63,096 bases of DNA. It comes from Darksidea phi. Taxonomy: Eukaryota > Ascomycota > Dothideomycetes > Pleosporales > Lentitheciaceae. The position numbers were made by a program, and so were the translations under genes. Numbering within the stretch: the first letter of the stretch is position 1; each line of letters opens with the position of its first letter. The stretch lies in NCBI GenBank assembly GCA_030770425.1, contig JASJFT010000248.1, positions 1 to 63,096 of the forward strand. Reading direction: 5' to 3'. Below the pieces are notes generated by a model, which saw only the letters and a program-made list of their open reading frames with translations, was not told the origin of the DNA and did no database searches. Below are positions 25,743 to 38,309 of the stretch, piece after piece.

Positions 25743-28338
25743 TTATCCTAAGATCTCTAACTTTTAACTAGAAATAGTAGTTAAATATTAATCTTCCTCC
25801 TAAATTCCTAGAGATCTACGATACTTAGGATAGATAGCGCGCGGCGCTCTCTTAGGTAAGTCTTAAAACTAACTACTTTAAGCCCTAATATTACTAAAGT
25901 ACCTAGTACCTCTCTTAAGAGAAGGAACCTATAAAAGTATTATATAGGATTAAATCTATATTCTAAATCCTATAATAAACTTATCTTTATATAATTAACT
26001 AAATTACTAAATTAATATAATAATAAGATAGCGGATTCCCTAGACTAGATAGGCCCTTCGAAGTCTATCTTATTAAATAAACTACCCTCCTATAAGACCT
26101 CCCTATAAAAGAAAGATAAAGAAAAGGGTAAGACCCCGAGTAGGACCCTAAATAGAACTAGGAGTATCTATTTAAGAAGCTAGAAGCTCCTATCTAAAGA
26201 TAAAAAATACGAATATTAATAGGCCTATATAAGTACCCTAACTAAATTAGAAAGGTTTATTAATAAGTAAGTATAGATCGATTCTTAGTCTCTTTTAACT
26301 ATCTACCCCTACTAGAAAGATAAGGGTATAATTCTAAATAATATAGAAAACGAAATTAGTTATTATATATAAAGGCTCTAGTTACTTAAAAATAAAAATT
26401 AATTAGAAATATCCTATCTAATAAATATAGAGGGATAAGAAGTCCTTCTCGATTATAATATAGTCTAAGAACTATTAGAAACCTAAAAAGGCCTAAACCT
26501 AGTAGTTAATACTCTAATAGATAATAGTCTCCGCCTAACTATAGCCTAGAGGTTAATAGTTATACTTAGGATAAATATTATTATAAGAAATACTTATATA
26601 AAATTCCTATTAGATAAGTACTTTAAATATCGGAAACTTCTTAACGACTAAGTTATTAAGCTAAAGAAGAAACTTTAATAGTATTAAAAAATTATAAATT
26701 AATAATAGAGCTTAGAAGAGGACCTTAAGTAATCCTCTCTCGTAGTAGCTTATATTAAGACTAGACTAGTAGTTCTTCCTTAGTATAATACTTACTCTAC
26801 GTCTACTTTTAAGACTTTACTATTATAATATAACCCTAATAATAGATAGACTATTAGAGAAATAAGATACCTTTCTACTACGATACTTTTAAATAATATA
26901 GATCTTAGCCCTTATAGAACTCTATAAACGCCCGGACTACTTAGAAGATTCTAATAAGACTTAGTCTAATATCTAACTCTTAAGTTAATCTTAACGATAA
27001 AGAAGTAGGGGGTCGATCTAATCCTATTCCTATTACTAGTACTACCTAGTTCTCTACTACCTAGTCTACTACTTAGTCCTCCTCGCGAAAATCTCTACCT
27101 ATATTAGTTAGATTTAGATATACTACTCTTTACGATAAAAAAGATAGAAAATACTTTTACTTCTTATCTTAGTACCTACTCTATAAGATCTCTATTAGTC
27201 TTACTAGGGTTTATAACTATTACTTTAGATAATAAAATATAGATTCTTATTTAGAAGAAGAATATTATAGAAAACTACTAAAGTAACTCCTTATAAACCT
27301 CTAGCTCCTAGAAGACTATATCCTACCCTAATTCTATCTTATTTAAGAATAATAGGGAGTTTAAGTTAAAGAACTAACTCTATAATATAGAATAGAAACT
27401 TATAGTTAATAAGAACTAGTATATACGAGAAACCTCCTAGTAGATAGTTAAGATCTATTAAGTCTATATTATATCCTAACTAGTAGGTCTAGTAAAAGAC
27501 TATATTTAGATATAGCTAAATTCTAAAAAAGAAGAAGTAGACTTTATATCTAATATAGACTTATTAGAATATATTAAGAAATACTACGAAGATTCCTATA
27601 TAAAGAAGAAGATAAAAGTTAAATTCTATTAATTACGTATAAATATATTTAACGAAGTTAGTAACTTTATTAAGAATTTCGAATATTTAATAATAAAGAC
27701 CTATTTACCTTACTATTAGTAGAACGAAGAATTCGTAGATAAACTCTACTTTAAGCTAAGAAATAAGATAGATCTATTTAATAATAGTAATTCTATCTTT
27801 AGTAAGCTCTATAAATATACGACTTTAGCTAATAGGGTACTACTTAAGAATAACTAGTACTAAAAGGTATAGCTTATCTAAAGTAACTAATTAGCTATCT
27901 TCGAGAGAAAATAGCCGGTTATAAGTAGATTCTTCTTTAATAAGTTAGAAAAGAAGTTTACTTATTCTCTAGGGCCGTATATATATAACCCTTAGATAAT
28001 ATAGAAAACTAAGTTACTAGCGTCCTCTTATATATTCTACGACGTTCTTTAGATACGCCGAGCGCGTTATATAGTATATATATTAGAAAAATATTTTTTA
28101 AATAATATTTTATATAGTAAAATAAGTAGATATATATAGAACTATATAACGTTAATATACTCTAAAGATAATTTAGAGGGTACTAGTTAAATCGTTTTTT
28201 AAGTAGGGAGTAATAGATATAGGTATTTATCTACTCTTTCTATCTCTCTCCCTCTCCTCCTTCCCTAAAAAGCATTTTTTCTTAATTATTCGTTTACTAG
28301 GCCTTTAAGGATAAGGTCTTATTCTAGAAGAAAGATAA

Positions 28339-28606
28339 TATTACGACTCGTTCCCTAGATAACCTAGTTATTTTACTTATTTTCTATTTTAGTTAGTAGA
28401 TTAGGTAATCCTAAGGATTAGTCTAATAGTTAGTTAGTCTATTTAGCGCGCTAAGCCCTATTTAGGTATAAGAATCCCTTATTCTTATATCCTTATAGTA
28501 CTATCTTAGAATAGCTTTAATATACCGATTCTACTATTAGTTAATTAGAAGGCTATCTTAGCTATTATAACTTCTAGGTAATTATACTTAGTCCTAGGAT
28601 CTTATA
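28339..28606 (+). repeat. 3' LTR of element C
   Basis: It is 268 bp, starting TATTACGACTCG after a purine-rich stretch and ending GGATCTTATA. TCTAT follows at 28607-28611, after which B' sequence resumes. Confidence 0.92.
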
Positions 28607-31600
28607 TCTATTATCTTCTAAAAGAGGACGTTATAAAACTTTTTTAAGAACTTCTCGTCTAATATATATAGCTTACTTAAGTTATCTATAGACTATATAA
28701 TACTTAACTAAGATTTTTATTATTAAGGTATATAAATAGAATAAATACCTATATTAAGAATCTAGCTTATTAATTCTAATATTATTATTACTAATTAGTC
28801 TATCTATTACTATAATATATAAAGGCTAGCCTTACTAAATTCTTTAAGCTATAGCTTATTACTAAAGTAGATAGTATTTCCTTTCTTAACTAATTATTCT
28901 ACTTATATAGTATTTCTAAGTAAGATTCTAAGAGTACTTTTTAACTAGATCTCTTAATTCTTTTTTTATATTAATATTATTTATATAATCTATCCCTTTA
29001 AGGTTTCTTATACGTATTATTATTTATCTATAAAAATTATAATACTTTTTTAATAACTTTCTACTTTAGGTAATTTAATATTTAATTATTTAGATTTATT
29101 TAATATTCTATAAGAATCTTATTATAATTATTAAAAGAGGTCTTAGACTTCTATATATTATTCTTATATAATTAATCTAGTTACTTTATAAGAAAGAGCT
29201 TCTTATTATATACTATCTTATAAGCGAGGATAGCTTTAACTTTATATTAGTCGTTATCGTTAAGCTCTAGATATTATATAGACTTAGATCTAAAATTTAA
29301 ATTTTTTCTTAATTCTATCTATTTCTCTAGAAGAGATATATAGAAGATAGGATATAGTTAAGATATTAATAAAGATAGCTTAAACTAGTAGCTTAGCTTC
29401 TTATACTTAGTTTAAATAGTAAAAGATTCTAAATACTTTATATCTAGCTTCTTTAAAAAGTACTTAATCTTAATATTAGTAGTCTTTAGAATTATCTTTT
29501 TACTAATAGTAAAATACTTACTCGTTCTCTTTAAGTTATACTAGTATTACTAGTTCTTCTAAATATAGATTAATATATTCTAAGTATTAGAAAACTATTA
29601 TATCTAATTAGTTAAAAAGTCGACGATTCTCTAATATATACTTAGGATCTTTTCGTTTATACTCTAATTACTAGGTAGTTAATAAAGCTAATACTCGTCT
29701 TTTATATTATTAAAATTCTTAGGTTTAATACTTATTATAACCTTAATAGGGTATATATTATAACTTAAATAAATCTTAAAATTATATATATATTCTACTA
29801 TTAGAAGTAGTTAATACTAGTTATTTTATTAATAGTTTAAGTATATCCGTAGGTACGCTTTAAGCTTCTAATTCTAATATTCTATTTAGCTATCTATTTA
29901 TAGATAAAAGACTATACTTATTTATTATTTAATATTAAAATAGAAGTATACGTCTAATTAGAATTTATTAGTAAAGATAGAGCCCTAGTTTAAGATTAGT
30001 AATAATAGGGGTCTAACCTTTATAAATACTTCTATAAATAATAGATTAGCTAATATACTTATAATAATATTCTTTATTATAGATAAATACTAGACTAGCT
30101 TTAAAAAGTAGTTAATAAGTACTAGTACTATATTATAGATATTACCCTTAGAATTTATAGATTCTAGTAAGTTAGTAATAAAGTCTAAGAAGTAATTATA
30201 CTATAACTTTTATAGTAAAGAGATTAGTTTTAGTAATCTTTATAGCTTATATCTTTATACTTTATTTATTTAATATACTACGTAGTCTTATATATATATA
30301 TTAACCTCTATTTAAAGTTTTAACTAATAATACTTTCTTTATAAGAGTTTAATAATCTTATCTACTTTATAATAGTTTTCTAGAGGATTATTATAATTCT
30401 TTATAAGAATAGCTTAATAAAGAGCTTTATTATTAGGAATCTATACTTTTTCTATCCTTTAAAGGATATTCTTTAGATCTATAATCTATAAAGATATATT
30501 CTTTTATTCTTTTCTACTCTTAAACTTTTATATATACTATATATTCTTATAATAGACTATATTATATTCTTATACTTTTTAAATATAATTTAATAATAGT
30601 TTAGAGGTTTCCTAGCTAAAGGATAAGTTATTATTTATAGCTTTTAGTAAAGACTTATATAATATAAATATAAGAAATACTTTATAATATTAAAGAAATA
30701 TCGAAGCTAGATCTAAGCCTTCTAATTATTCTTTAGGTTTATTATTCCTATCTATAAATAGGTCGAGGTTAATAGATAATATATTATTAAAAACTAGTAC
30801 TATACTAGAGAATCCTATAGTAGAATAGTTTATATTATCTTTAGATTTCTAATAGATTATTTATAGATTCTTATTAATAAGATTAAATTTATATACTATC
30901 TAACCTTTAGTATATAGAGTTATAGGCTTCTAAAGTACCTATATCTAAAGTTTATTTTAAAGTATAGAAAGTATAATATTTCTTAGTACTCTTCTCTTTC
31001 TAAGCTAAAAGCCTTTAGTATAATTAAATTATTATAATAATATATTAGTTAGATTCTTTATACTAGACTTATATTTAATCTTAAAATTAAAATAAGCTAA
31101 CTCTTTAGTCTAATATACTTACTTAGGTAAAAATACCTTTATAGTTATAAAATATCTTAGATTATTATAGTTATATAGTATATAAATAGTATCTAGAGTA
31201 TATTTAAAATAGTATTACTACTATTTAAAGATTTCTATAATAATAAATAACTCTTTATTATAAGTATTCTACTAAATCTATAGTCTAGTAAACTTATAAC
31301 TAAAGAATATAATTAGTTTCTAATATTTTTCTATTAAGAGTACTATTATCTATAGCTATAATAGAATAGCTACTATAATAAACTTAGAGGTATTAGTAAT
31401 AACTATTATAGATTTTACTAGATTAAAGTACTAGAGAACAGGAACTCTTATAAAAAGCTTATAAAATATAAAAAATATATTATATACGTTTTTTAGCTAA
31501 AACTAAAAGATATACTACTTTATAAAACTTTTTTTAATCTTTTTTAACTTTTTTACTAATATATTCTTACTAAAACCCTATTAGACCGGTATTAGGTTCT

Positions 31601-34600
31601 ATATAAAGATTATATATTTTAAAAGTAAATAAATAATATCTAAGTAATTATAAATAAATTATTAATAAAAGTTTATAAATTTAAAAAATACTTAGATATC
31701 CTAATAGTCCTTAGACTTTAGCTACTCTTTAATTATTTAAACTTATACTAGATCTATAACTACCCTATAAGAGATTATAATAAAGTTAAAAAACTCTACT
31801 AACTTTATAAAGAAGGTATACTTTAAGACTTTATAATAAAGTCCCTAATTATATAGTCTCTTAAGGACTTTATAAATATATTATTTATAGTCCTTCTTCT
31901 TCTTAGAGTATATAAGAATATTATTTAAATAGATAATATATATTTTATTTAATAGACTATCTAAGACTTTATAGATATATAACTAAAATATAATAAATAT
32001 ATTTATAAGACTAAATAGTATTACTAGATATTTAAAATAGTTATAATATATTTTAAATATTATCTTCTACTTATTACCCTTCTTAATATATAATTAATAA
32101 TATATTTTATAAAGATTAAGTTTTATAAAGACTTTAGTCCTAGATAACTAGTCTAGTATTTTACTTATAAGGGGTATAAGGTAATAGTTTTTAATTATTT
32201 TCTTATTTAAACCTCTATAATTAATATATAATTAAAGTATACTATTAACTTTAAGTATAAAAAGTATTAAGGCCTCTACTAGAAATTTACTAAACTAAAT
32301 CTATCTCTTTTTTAGAAAGTTATTAAGATATTCTTTTAAGATTTTAAGTTCTCTTTTAAAGAGATTATAAATAAATAGATTTAATAGTATCTTTTTCTTT
32401 TTAAGATTAATAGTATAGTTATACTCTAAGTTAGAAGTAATTCTACTAGTAAACTTAGAACTAAAGTATTAAAGTTAATTATAAAGATATTTTAGTATCT
32501 TTATAACTTCCTTAAAGTTAATTTTTTTATTAGAATTATTATAGGAAGTATCTAGATAGTTTTTAAACTTTTATTATCTCTTTTAATAAAGAGCTATAAC
32601 CCTTTATAAAGGGATATTTATTATTAATACTATAACTTAGAAGACCGTAGTCTTAGATAGCTATACTAGTTTAGAGTATTACTTTATATAGTAAATAAAA
32701 TAATTATAAAATTATAAAGTCTAGTTTTTTAATTAAAATAGACCCTATTTATTCTAGTATTAAGTATTCTAAGATTTATTACCCTTTAAGGTTTATATCT
32801 TATTAATAGATATTTATAGATATTCTATAACCTTTACTATATTAGAGAATTAGAGTTAATACTTTTTTTTATTTATAAGTAATTAAGTATAAAAGCTTTT
32901 TAGGTATAGTATATATACTTTTTCTCTAGGTTATAACTATTATATTAAGTTATTAGATATTATCTTAATTTTAATATACTTAGCTATTATACTTCTATCC
33001 TACTACTTAAAAGATCTCTTTTAGTAATTTATTTAAGAGTTTACCTCGTATAGCTATAACTAGTTAAGAATAAAATTATAACTATTTATAAAGATAGTCT
33101 AAAATACTTAAAAACTTATTATTCTTATTATATCTTAAGAATTCTATATTATTATTATAATAATATATAGTTCTTTTAAATATAGTAGTATACTAGAGAC
33201 TTAATATATTTATAACTTTATATATAATAATATCTTAGAAAGGTTCTACTATAGTATAAGGTTCTCCTTAATAATATTTAAGTCTAATTTTATATTAAAA
33301 AGACCTTAGGTCTATATTAGAATATCTATAGGAAGATATATTCTTATATTATTAATAATCTATAAGAATTTATTATTAGTATTTAGCCCTAGTAGTATTA
33401 TAGTAATATTAGTAACTAGAACTTATCTTTTTTTAAGAATAGGTTAGCTTTCTTTTCTTAAGTTTTATCTAACCTATTATTACCTTTAGAGCGATACTTC
33501 TAATAATTCTTCTTTTAATTAGTTTTAGATTAGAATATTAATACTATACTCTTAGAACGTAATAGGGTTTTTAATAAAGACTATTTAGTATTACCCTACT
33601 AAGAGAACTTCTAATCCTATTTCTTCTAACTAGAATTACTTAAAGCTACTAAAGATATAGTATACTTTCTACTTATAATTAAATTAGGACTAGAAATCTT
33701 TAGAAGAGTAGTTAATATAGAGATAGAATATACTACTATCTCTATATTTTATAAAGTACGTTTAAACTATATCTAAGTTCTTATATTTTTAAGCTAGCTA
33801 TCTCTTTATATCTTATAGTATAAAGATTTTAAATACTTACTCTATACTATAGATACCTTTAGTATATTAGAACTTATATTATTATTAAAAGACTTTATCT
33901 TTAAGATAGCTTTATAAGTTATAAAATAGTTAAAGAAGAAGTTAAAGTTATTATTCTAGTACTATTTAATATTCTAAAACTTAAAGTAGTTATTAAACTT
34001 TATTAGAATAGAGTCCTCTATAAGGTTCTTAAGTTTTATCTATAATTAGAACTATATAATAACTTTACTATTATTAATAGTTTAATCTAGTAAGTTATAA
34101 TATATATTATTCTTAATAAGTATTATAACCTATATAGTATACTTAAGGATATTAATAGTAGTAAAGTTAATTTAGAAAAGACTATCGATATCTCTAATCT
34201 AATAATTTATAGCTTAGATTATTAGGATTTTCTTTACTAAGTCTAGTATAGAAGGGTCCCTAATCTTAATTAAGTTAAATAGTCTTTAATAAGTATCGTC
34301 TACTAGGGGTAAACTAGCTATAGTCTAATAAATATCTATAACTAGTTTAAAGACTACTTAGACTATTTTAAGATCTACTTTTATAGTTATAATCTAGTTA
34401 ACTTATATACCTTAGTATCGAAGATTAATTAATACTTTTATTATTTTTACTAGAAGTACTTTACCTAGGACTAGAGTATAAATAGATATTATACAAAATA
34501 TACCTAAGTAATTACTATCTATAAGGGTATTATTAGCTCCTAATATTAATAGTATAGTAGTAAGAGCTAGGGGTTAAGGTTATATAGATCTACTTTTATA

Positions 34601-35097
34601 AGAAATATTCTTATAGCTAGAAGTTCTATTATTTTCTTATATAGATTAGTAGTTCCTATTAGTTATAGCTATTATTAGGGCCTTATTAAAAGATAATAGT
34701 TTATTAAATATCTTTAATATATTTCTACTATTATACTATATATAGGATATAGAGGTTTTAAAAATATATTAATTCTTCTAAATATTTTTAGAATTAAACG
34801 GGCCTCCTAGCTAGTAGTTATTTTTATTATTTAATTCTAGTTTCTAAACTTATTATCTACTAAACTTAAGGTACTATTAATATATTTTATCGACTAGCTA
34901 TATATTAAGATTATTTCGTCTACTAGATAGATAGGTACTAGAGTAGATACTCTTCTTCGAGTAAATAGTATAAGAAGGTATACTAATAGCTTTAAATAGA
35001 CGTTATATAATATAATTAATAAGAACTTTTAAAGTATTAGCTTTTAATATTAATACCGTACTACTAGTTCTTAAAAAGGAGTAGAAAGAATTCGAAT

Positions 35098-35283
35098 TAT
35101 AGGGTATATATAAATAGATAGATATAGAAATACTAAGATAATAAAAGGATTATATTCGGATAGAGATAAGATAAATCCTTAAGAAGATATAATAGTAGGA
35201 CGTAGGACTATATAGGGTTCGATATATAACTATAACTAGGCTAATAATAATCTAGAAGTCCTCTAGTAGAAGTAGACGTAATA
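35098..35283 (-). repeat. 5' LTR of element B'
   Basis: It is the reverse complement of the B LTR, and TCTTC follows at 35284-35288. The sequence to its left corresponds to the internal start of B after its own 5' LTR. Confidence 0.92.
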
Positions 35284-35288
35284 TCTTC

Positions 35289-36397
35289 TTAATTTTAAAG
35301 TTTTTAATTTCTTTTTTTAGTAATAATTTTAGCTAAAAGACTTTAGTTTTTTAAACCTTCTTTCTTTAAAGACTTATCTTCTACTTTAGATAACTCGCGT
35401 CTAGCTCTAATAAAGATTAAAAATAATACTAAAATAAGCTAATATCTCTTTAAGATATAGTTACTTTTCTTATAATAAAAGTATTTTTCTTCTTTTTATC
35501 TTTATTTTATTTCTTCTTTAAAGATTTAGTATATCTTTTTCTTCTTTTAATTTTCTTTTAAGTTTATTAGTTTTACTTAACTAAAGTATAAGTATATAGA
35601 CTTCTAGTCTATTATATCTTTATACTAGTAGAAGAAATAAATAGACTAGAAAATCTTACTTTTAAAGATATTTTTTTTAATTTTAGTTATTTAATCTATA
35701 AGTTAGTTAATAGTCTAATTTTAAGATACTTTTACTATAATTATACGGTCGTAAAGGTCTAGCTATAGAATATATAGATAGATACTCTTTAAATTACTAT
35801 AATTATTTACTTTTTTAATATTATTTATTAGATATATAAATTTAATATTAAAGGTATATAGTAATATTCGCTTTTATTAAAATATCTAGAACTTATTCTA
35901 GACTCTTTTATTAATAAGAAGGTTAAAGAATTAATTATTTAAAAACTTCTAAAATATTTTTAAAGTATTATAAGGATTCTTATTTATTTATAATATACCT
36001 ATATCTAAAGTAATACTCTTTAATCTATTAAAAATATATTCTATTTTATAATCTTTTTTAAAATTATTATTCTATAGTTTATAATTTATTTATATTTTAA
36101 ATTACTACTAATTTTATTAAGTTTCTTTAAAGTAATTAAGATCTAGAATTTTAATTCTTTATTCTATCTATATAACTATCTAGGGCGGTATAGTAAAAGT
36201 TATTAAAAAGAAAAAAGAGAATATTCTTAATAGAGGGGGGTATATAGATCTAGTAGTAGTAGTACTAAAGAATATAGTAAAGGTAGAGGTATAAGTTACT
36301 TTAAGAATATTTATATACTTATTTATATCTTCTATTATTATAAAAATCTTTTAAATAGTAATATTAAAGGGTTACTTTATATTAAATCGGTTTATTT
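35289..36397 (-). mobile_element. Element E, 5' part: gag with zinc knuckle (RIP-mutated)
   Basis: This continues E beyond B'. In the minus frame at about 35440-35487 it reads YFYYKKSNYILKRY. Replacing Tyr by Cys or His at the RIP-sensitive codons gives the C-X2-C-X4-H-X4-C spacing of a retroviral Gag zinc knuckle. Its right end is cut by D2 (target duplication ATTTA at 36398-36402). The continuation of E should lie at 43276 onward if D2 inserted cleanly, but I could not confirm E features there. Confidence 0.7.
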
Positions 36398-36402
36398 ATT
36401 TA

Positions 36403-36579
36403 TATTATAATATAGATATACTAGAGTTAAGGTAGAATATAAGTTATACTATAAAGAACTAATACTAAAATAAGTAGGGGCTATATATATCTAATATAAT
36501 AAGATCTAGTAAAGAGAATATTATAGCTATAGGTATAGTACGTAATAGATATAAATAATTATAGATTAGTACTATAATA
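36403..36579 (-). repeat. 3' LTR of element D2
   Basis: It is 177 bp and matches 43094-43270. The right side carries CTTCCCTTCT, the complement of a polypurine tract. Confidence 0.9.
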
Positions 36580-37901
36580 GTACTTCCCTTCTAAATAGCT
36601 ATACGTCTCGGATAGCTTTATAAAAAGAAAATTTACTAATACTAATATCTTTTAAATCTATCTTAGAATAGGTTTATTTAGATAGTTAATATAAAATTAG
36701 TAGACTATACCTTCTTAACCTTTTAGATTAGACGCTAGCTACTAGGTAGTAGGGTAGTATTTCTATTTAACTAAGTATATTAGTTATTATAGGTCCTTAT
36801 TATAGTAGTCTAGTAGGGACTTAAATTTCTATTATTTAATTAGTTCCTCTATTCTATCTTCTCGTTCGAGTATTCTTTCTCTAAAATATTAGAACTTAGC
36901 TTAATTTATTATATTTTACCCTAGGAGTCCTTAGAAGGGATATTTTAATTAGAATTACGAGTTATAAAATACTAGGAATATTTTTATAGTTACTAGGAGT
37001 TCTAAAATATATACTTAATTATAAACTTTTAGAACTTTAAATAGACCTACTATCTTATTATCTTTTTTCTTTATTAGTTTATTAGTTTTTATATTTCTTA
37101 TATCTATAAAGACCTTATTTTTTATAGTAAATCTTAGTATATCTTCTTACTTCTTATTTACGTAGTATTCGTAGTATTTAATAGATTATTTAGTAATAGC
37201 TTTTAGTTAGGTAATAATATAATTAAATCTATTAGTAATATTATTTACTTTAAAGAATTCTCGTCGTTAGAATAAAGATAGGTTTAGTAGTATTAGTTAA
37301 CTAGGCTCTATTCTAAGTTTTAGATAGAAGCTATAATTAATAAAGAATAGGAAGACGTTAGTTATTTTAGAGATAATATTATTTATAATAAATTCTATAA
37401 AGAGGAGCTATTATACCTAGTTATCTTAGTAGAAATTTATAAATATATAGAGGTATACTTTAATACTACTATTTACTTACTTAGTCTAGTTATTAGTCTT
37501 AGGGTAAAATAATAAGAAGTATTTTAATATAATTCTAAGCCTCGTAAATAACTAATCCTAAAATTATAATATAAACTAGATTTCTTAATTAGATAAAATA
37601 TTATTAAGGTAGTTATAAAGAGAATATACTCGAGATATAAAGATATTAACTAATTTAGATATATTAATTTTTCTAATAGAAATAATATAGTATATCTTTA
37701 TAAGTCTATAGACTATAATAAGAATATATTTATATATATAGTTATACTACTATAATTCTAAAAGCGGGGTAATATAGTTAATAAAGATATCGGACTATAT
37801 CTAAAATAGAACTAGTAGAGGCTTAAGAAATCTTTAGGATAATAATCTAGAGCTTTTAGTTTAAACGTAAAGTTCGTATACTTAGATAATATATTTATAT
37901 A

Positions 37902-38309
37902 ACGAGCGGCCATTCTAAGCGAGCGGCTACCCTTAAAATATACCTAAAAATCGAAAATCTATACCTTTATATCTCTATAATAACCTATTAATAATCTTTT
38001 AAATTTTAATAGAATATAGATAGTATCTAGATAAAGAGGATATTAAATTCCTAAAAGTTAAAAATTAATATTCCTTAAGATAGCCGTATTTTGGCCCTTA
38101 AATTTAAGAAATTTTACCTTTTTATTAATATCTTACGTACTATTAGTTTTTAACTTTTAGGAATTTAATATCCTCTTTATCTAGATACTATCTATATTCT
38201 ATTAAAATTTAAAAGATTATTAATAGGTTGTTATAGAGATATAAAGGTGTAGATTTTCGATTTTTAGGTATATTTTAAGGGTAGCCGCTCGCTTAGAATA
38301 GCCGCTCGC
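37902..38309. mobile_element. 408-bp hairpin MITE inserted in D2
   Basis: Two arms of about 166 bp (37902-38067 and 38144-38309) are near-perfect reverse complements around a roughly 76-bp centre. Each arm begins with two copies of CGAGCGGC separated by YATTCTAAG. TA dinucleotides flank both ends (37900-37901 and 38310-38311), as for Tc1/mariner-type insertions. There is no coding capacity. The right arm retains TG dinucleotides (GGTTGTT, GGTGTAG) that are TA in the left arm, so RIP hit it unevenly and less than the host element. It probably arrived late. Confidence 0.85.

Larger units (their letters stand above)
25475..28606 (+). mobile_element. Element C: internally deleted relative of element A, inserted in B'
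   Basis: C is 3132 bp with two complete 268-bp LTRs (25475-25742 and 28339-28606) and the 5-bp target duplication TCTAT (25470-25474 and 28607-28611). Its internal part matches A's leader and gag region up to about 27960, then jumps to the sequence just before the 3' LTR (about 27972 onward, matching A from about 15908). Protease, RT, RNase H and integrase are missing. Intact LTRs and a target duplication show that the deleted form itself moved, presumably using proteins from full-length relatives. Confidence 0.92.
23569..35283 (-). mobile_element. Element B': second copy of chromovirus B, inverted, interrupted by element C
   Basis: Its 186-bp LTRs at 23569-23754 (3') and 35098-35283 (5') are reverse complements of those of B. 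It is flanked by the target duplication TCTTC at 23564-23568 and 35284-35288. Removing element C plus one TCTAT copy gives about 8578 bp, the size of B. The RT catalytic box is at about 31900-31945 in the minus frame (IIYLNNILIY). All coding frames are ruined by RIP. It lies inside element E, whose two halves flank it. Confidence 0.93.
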
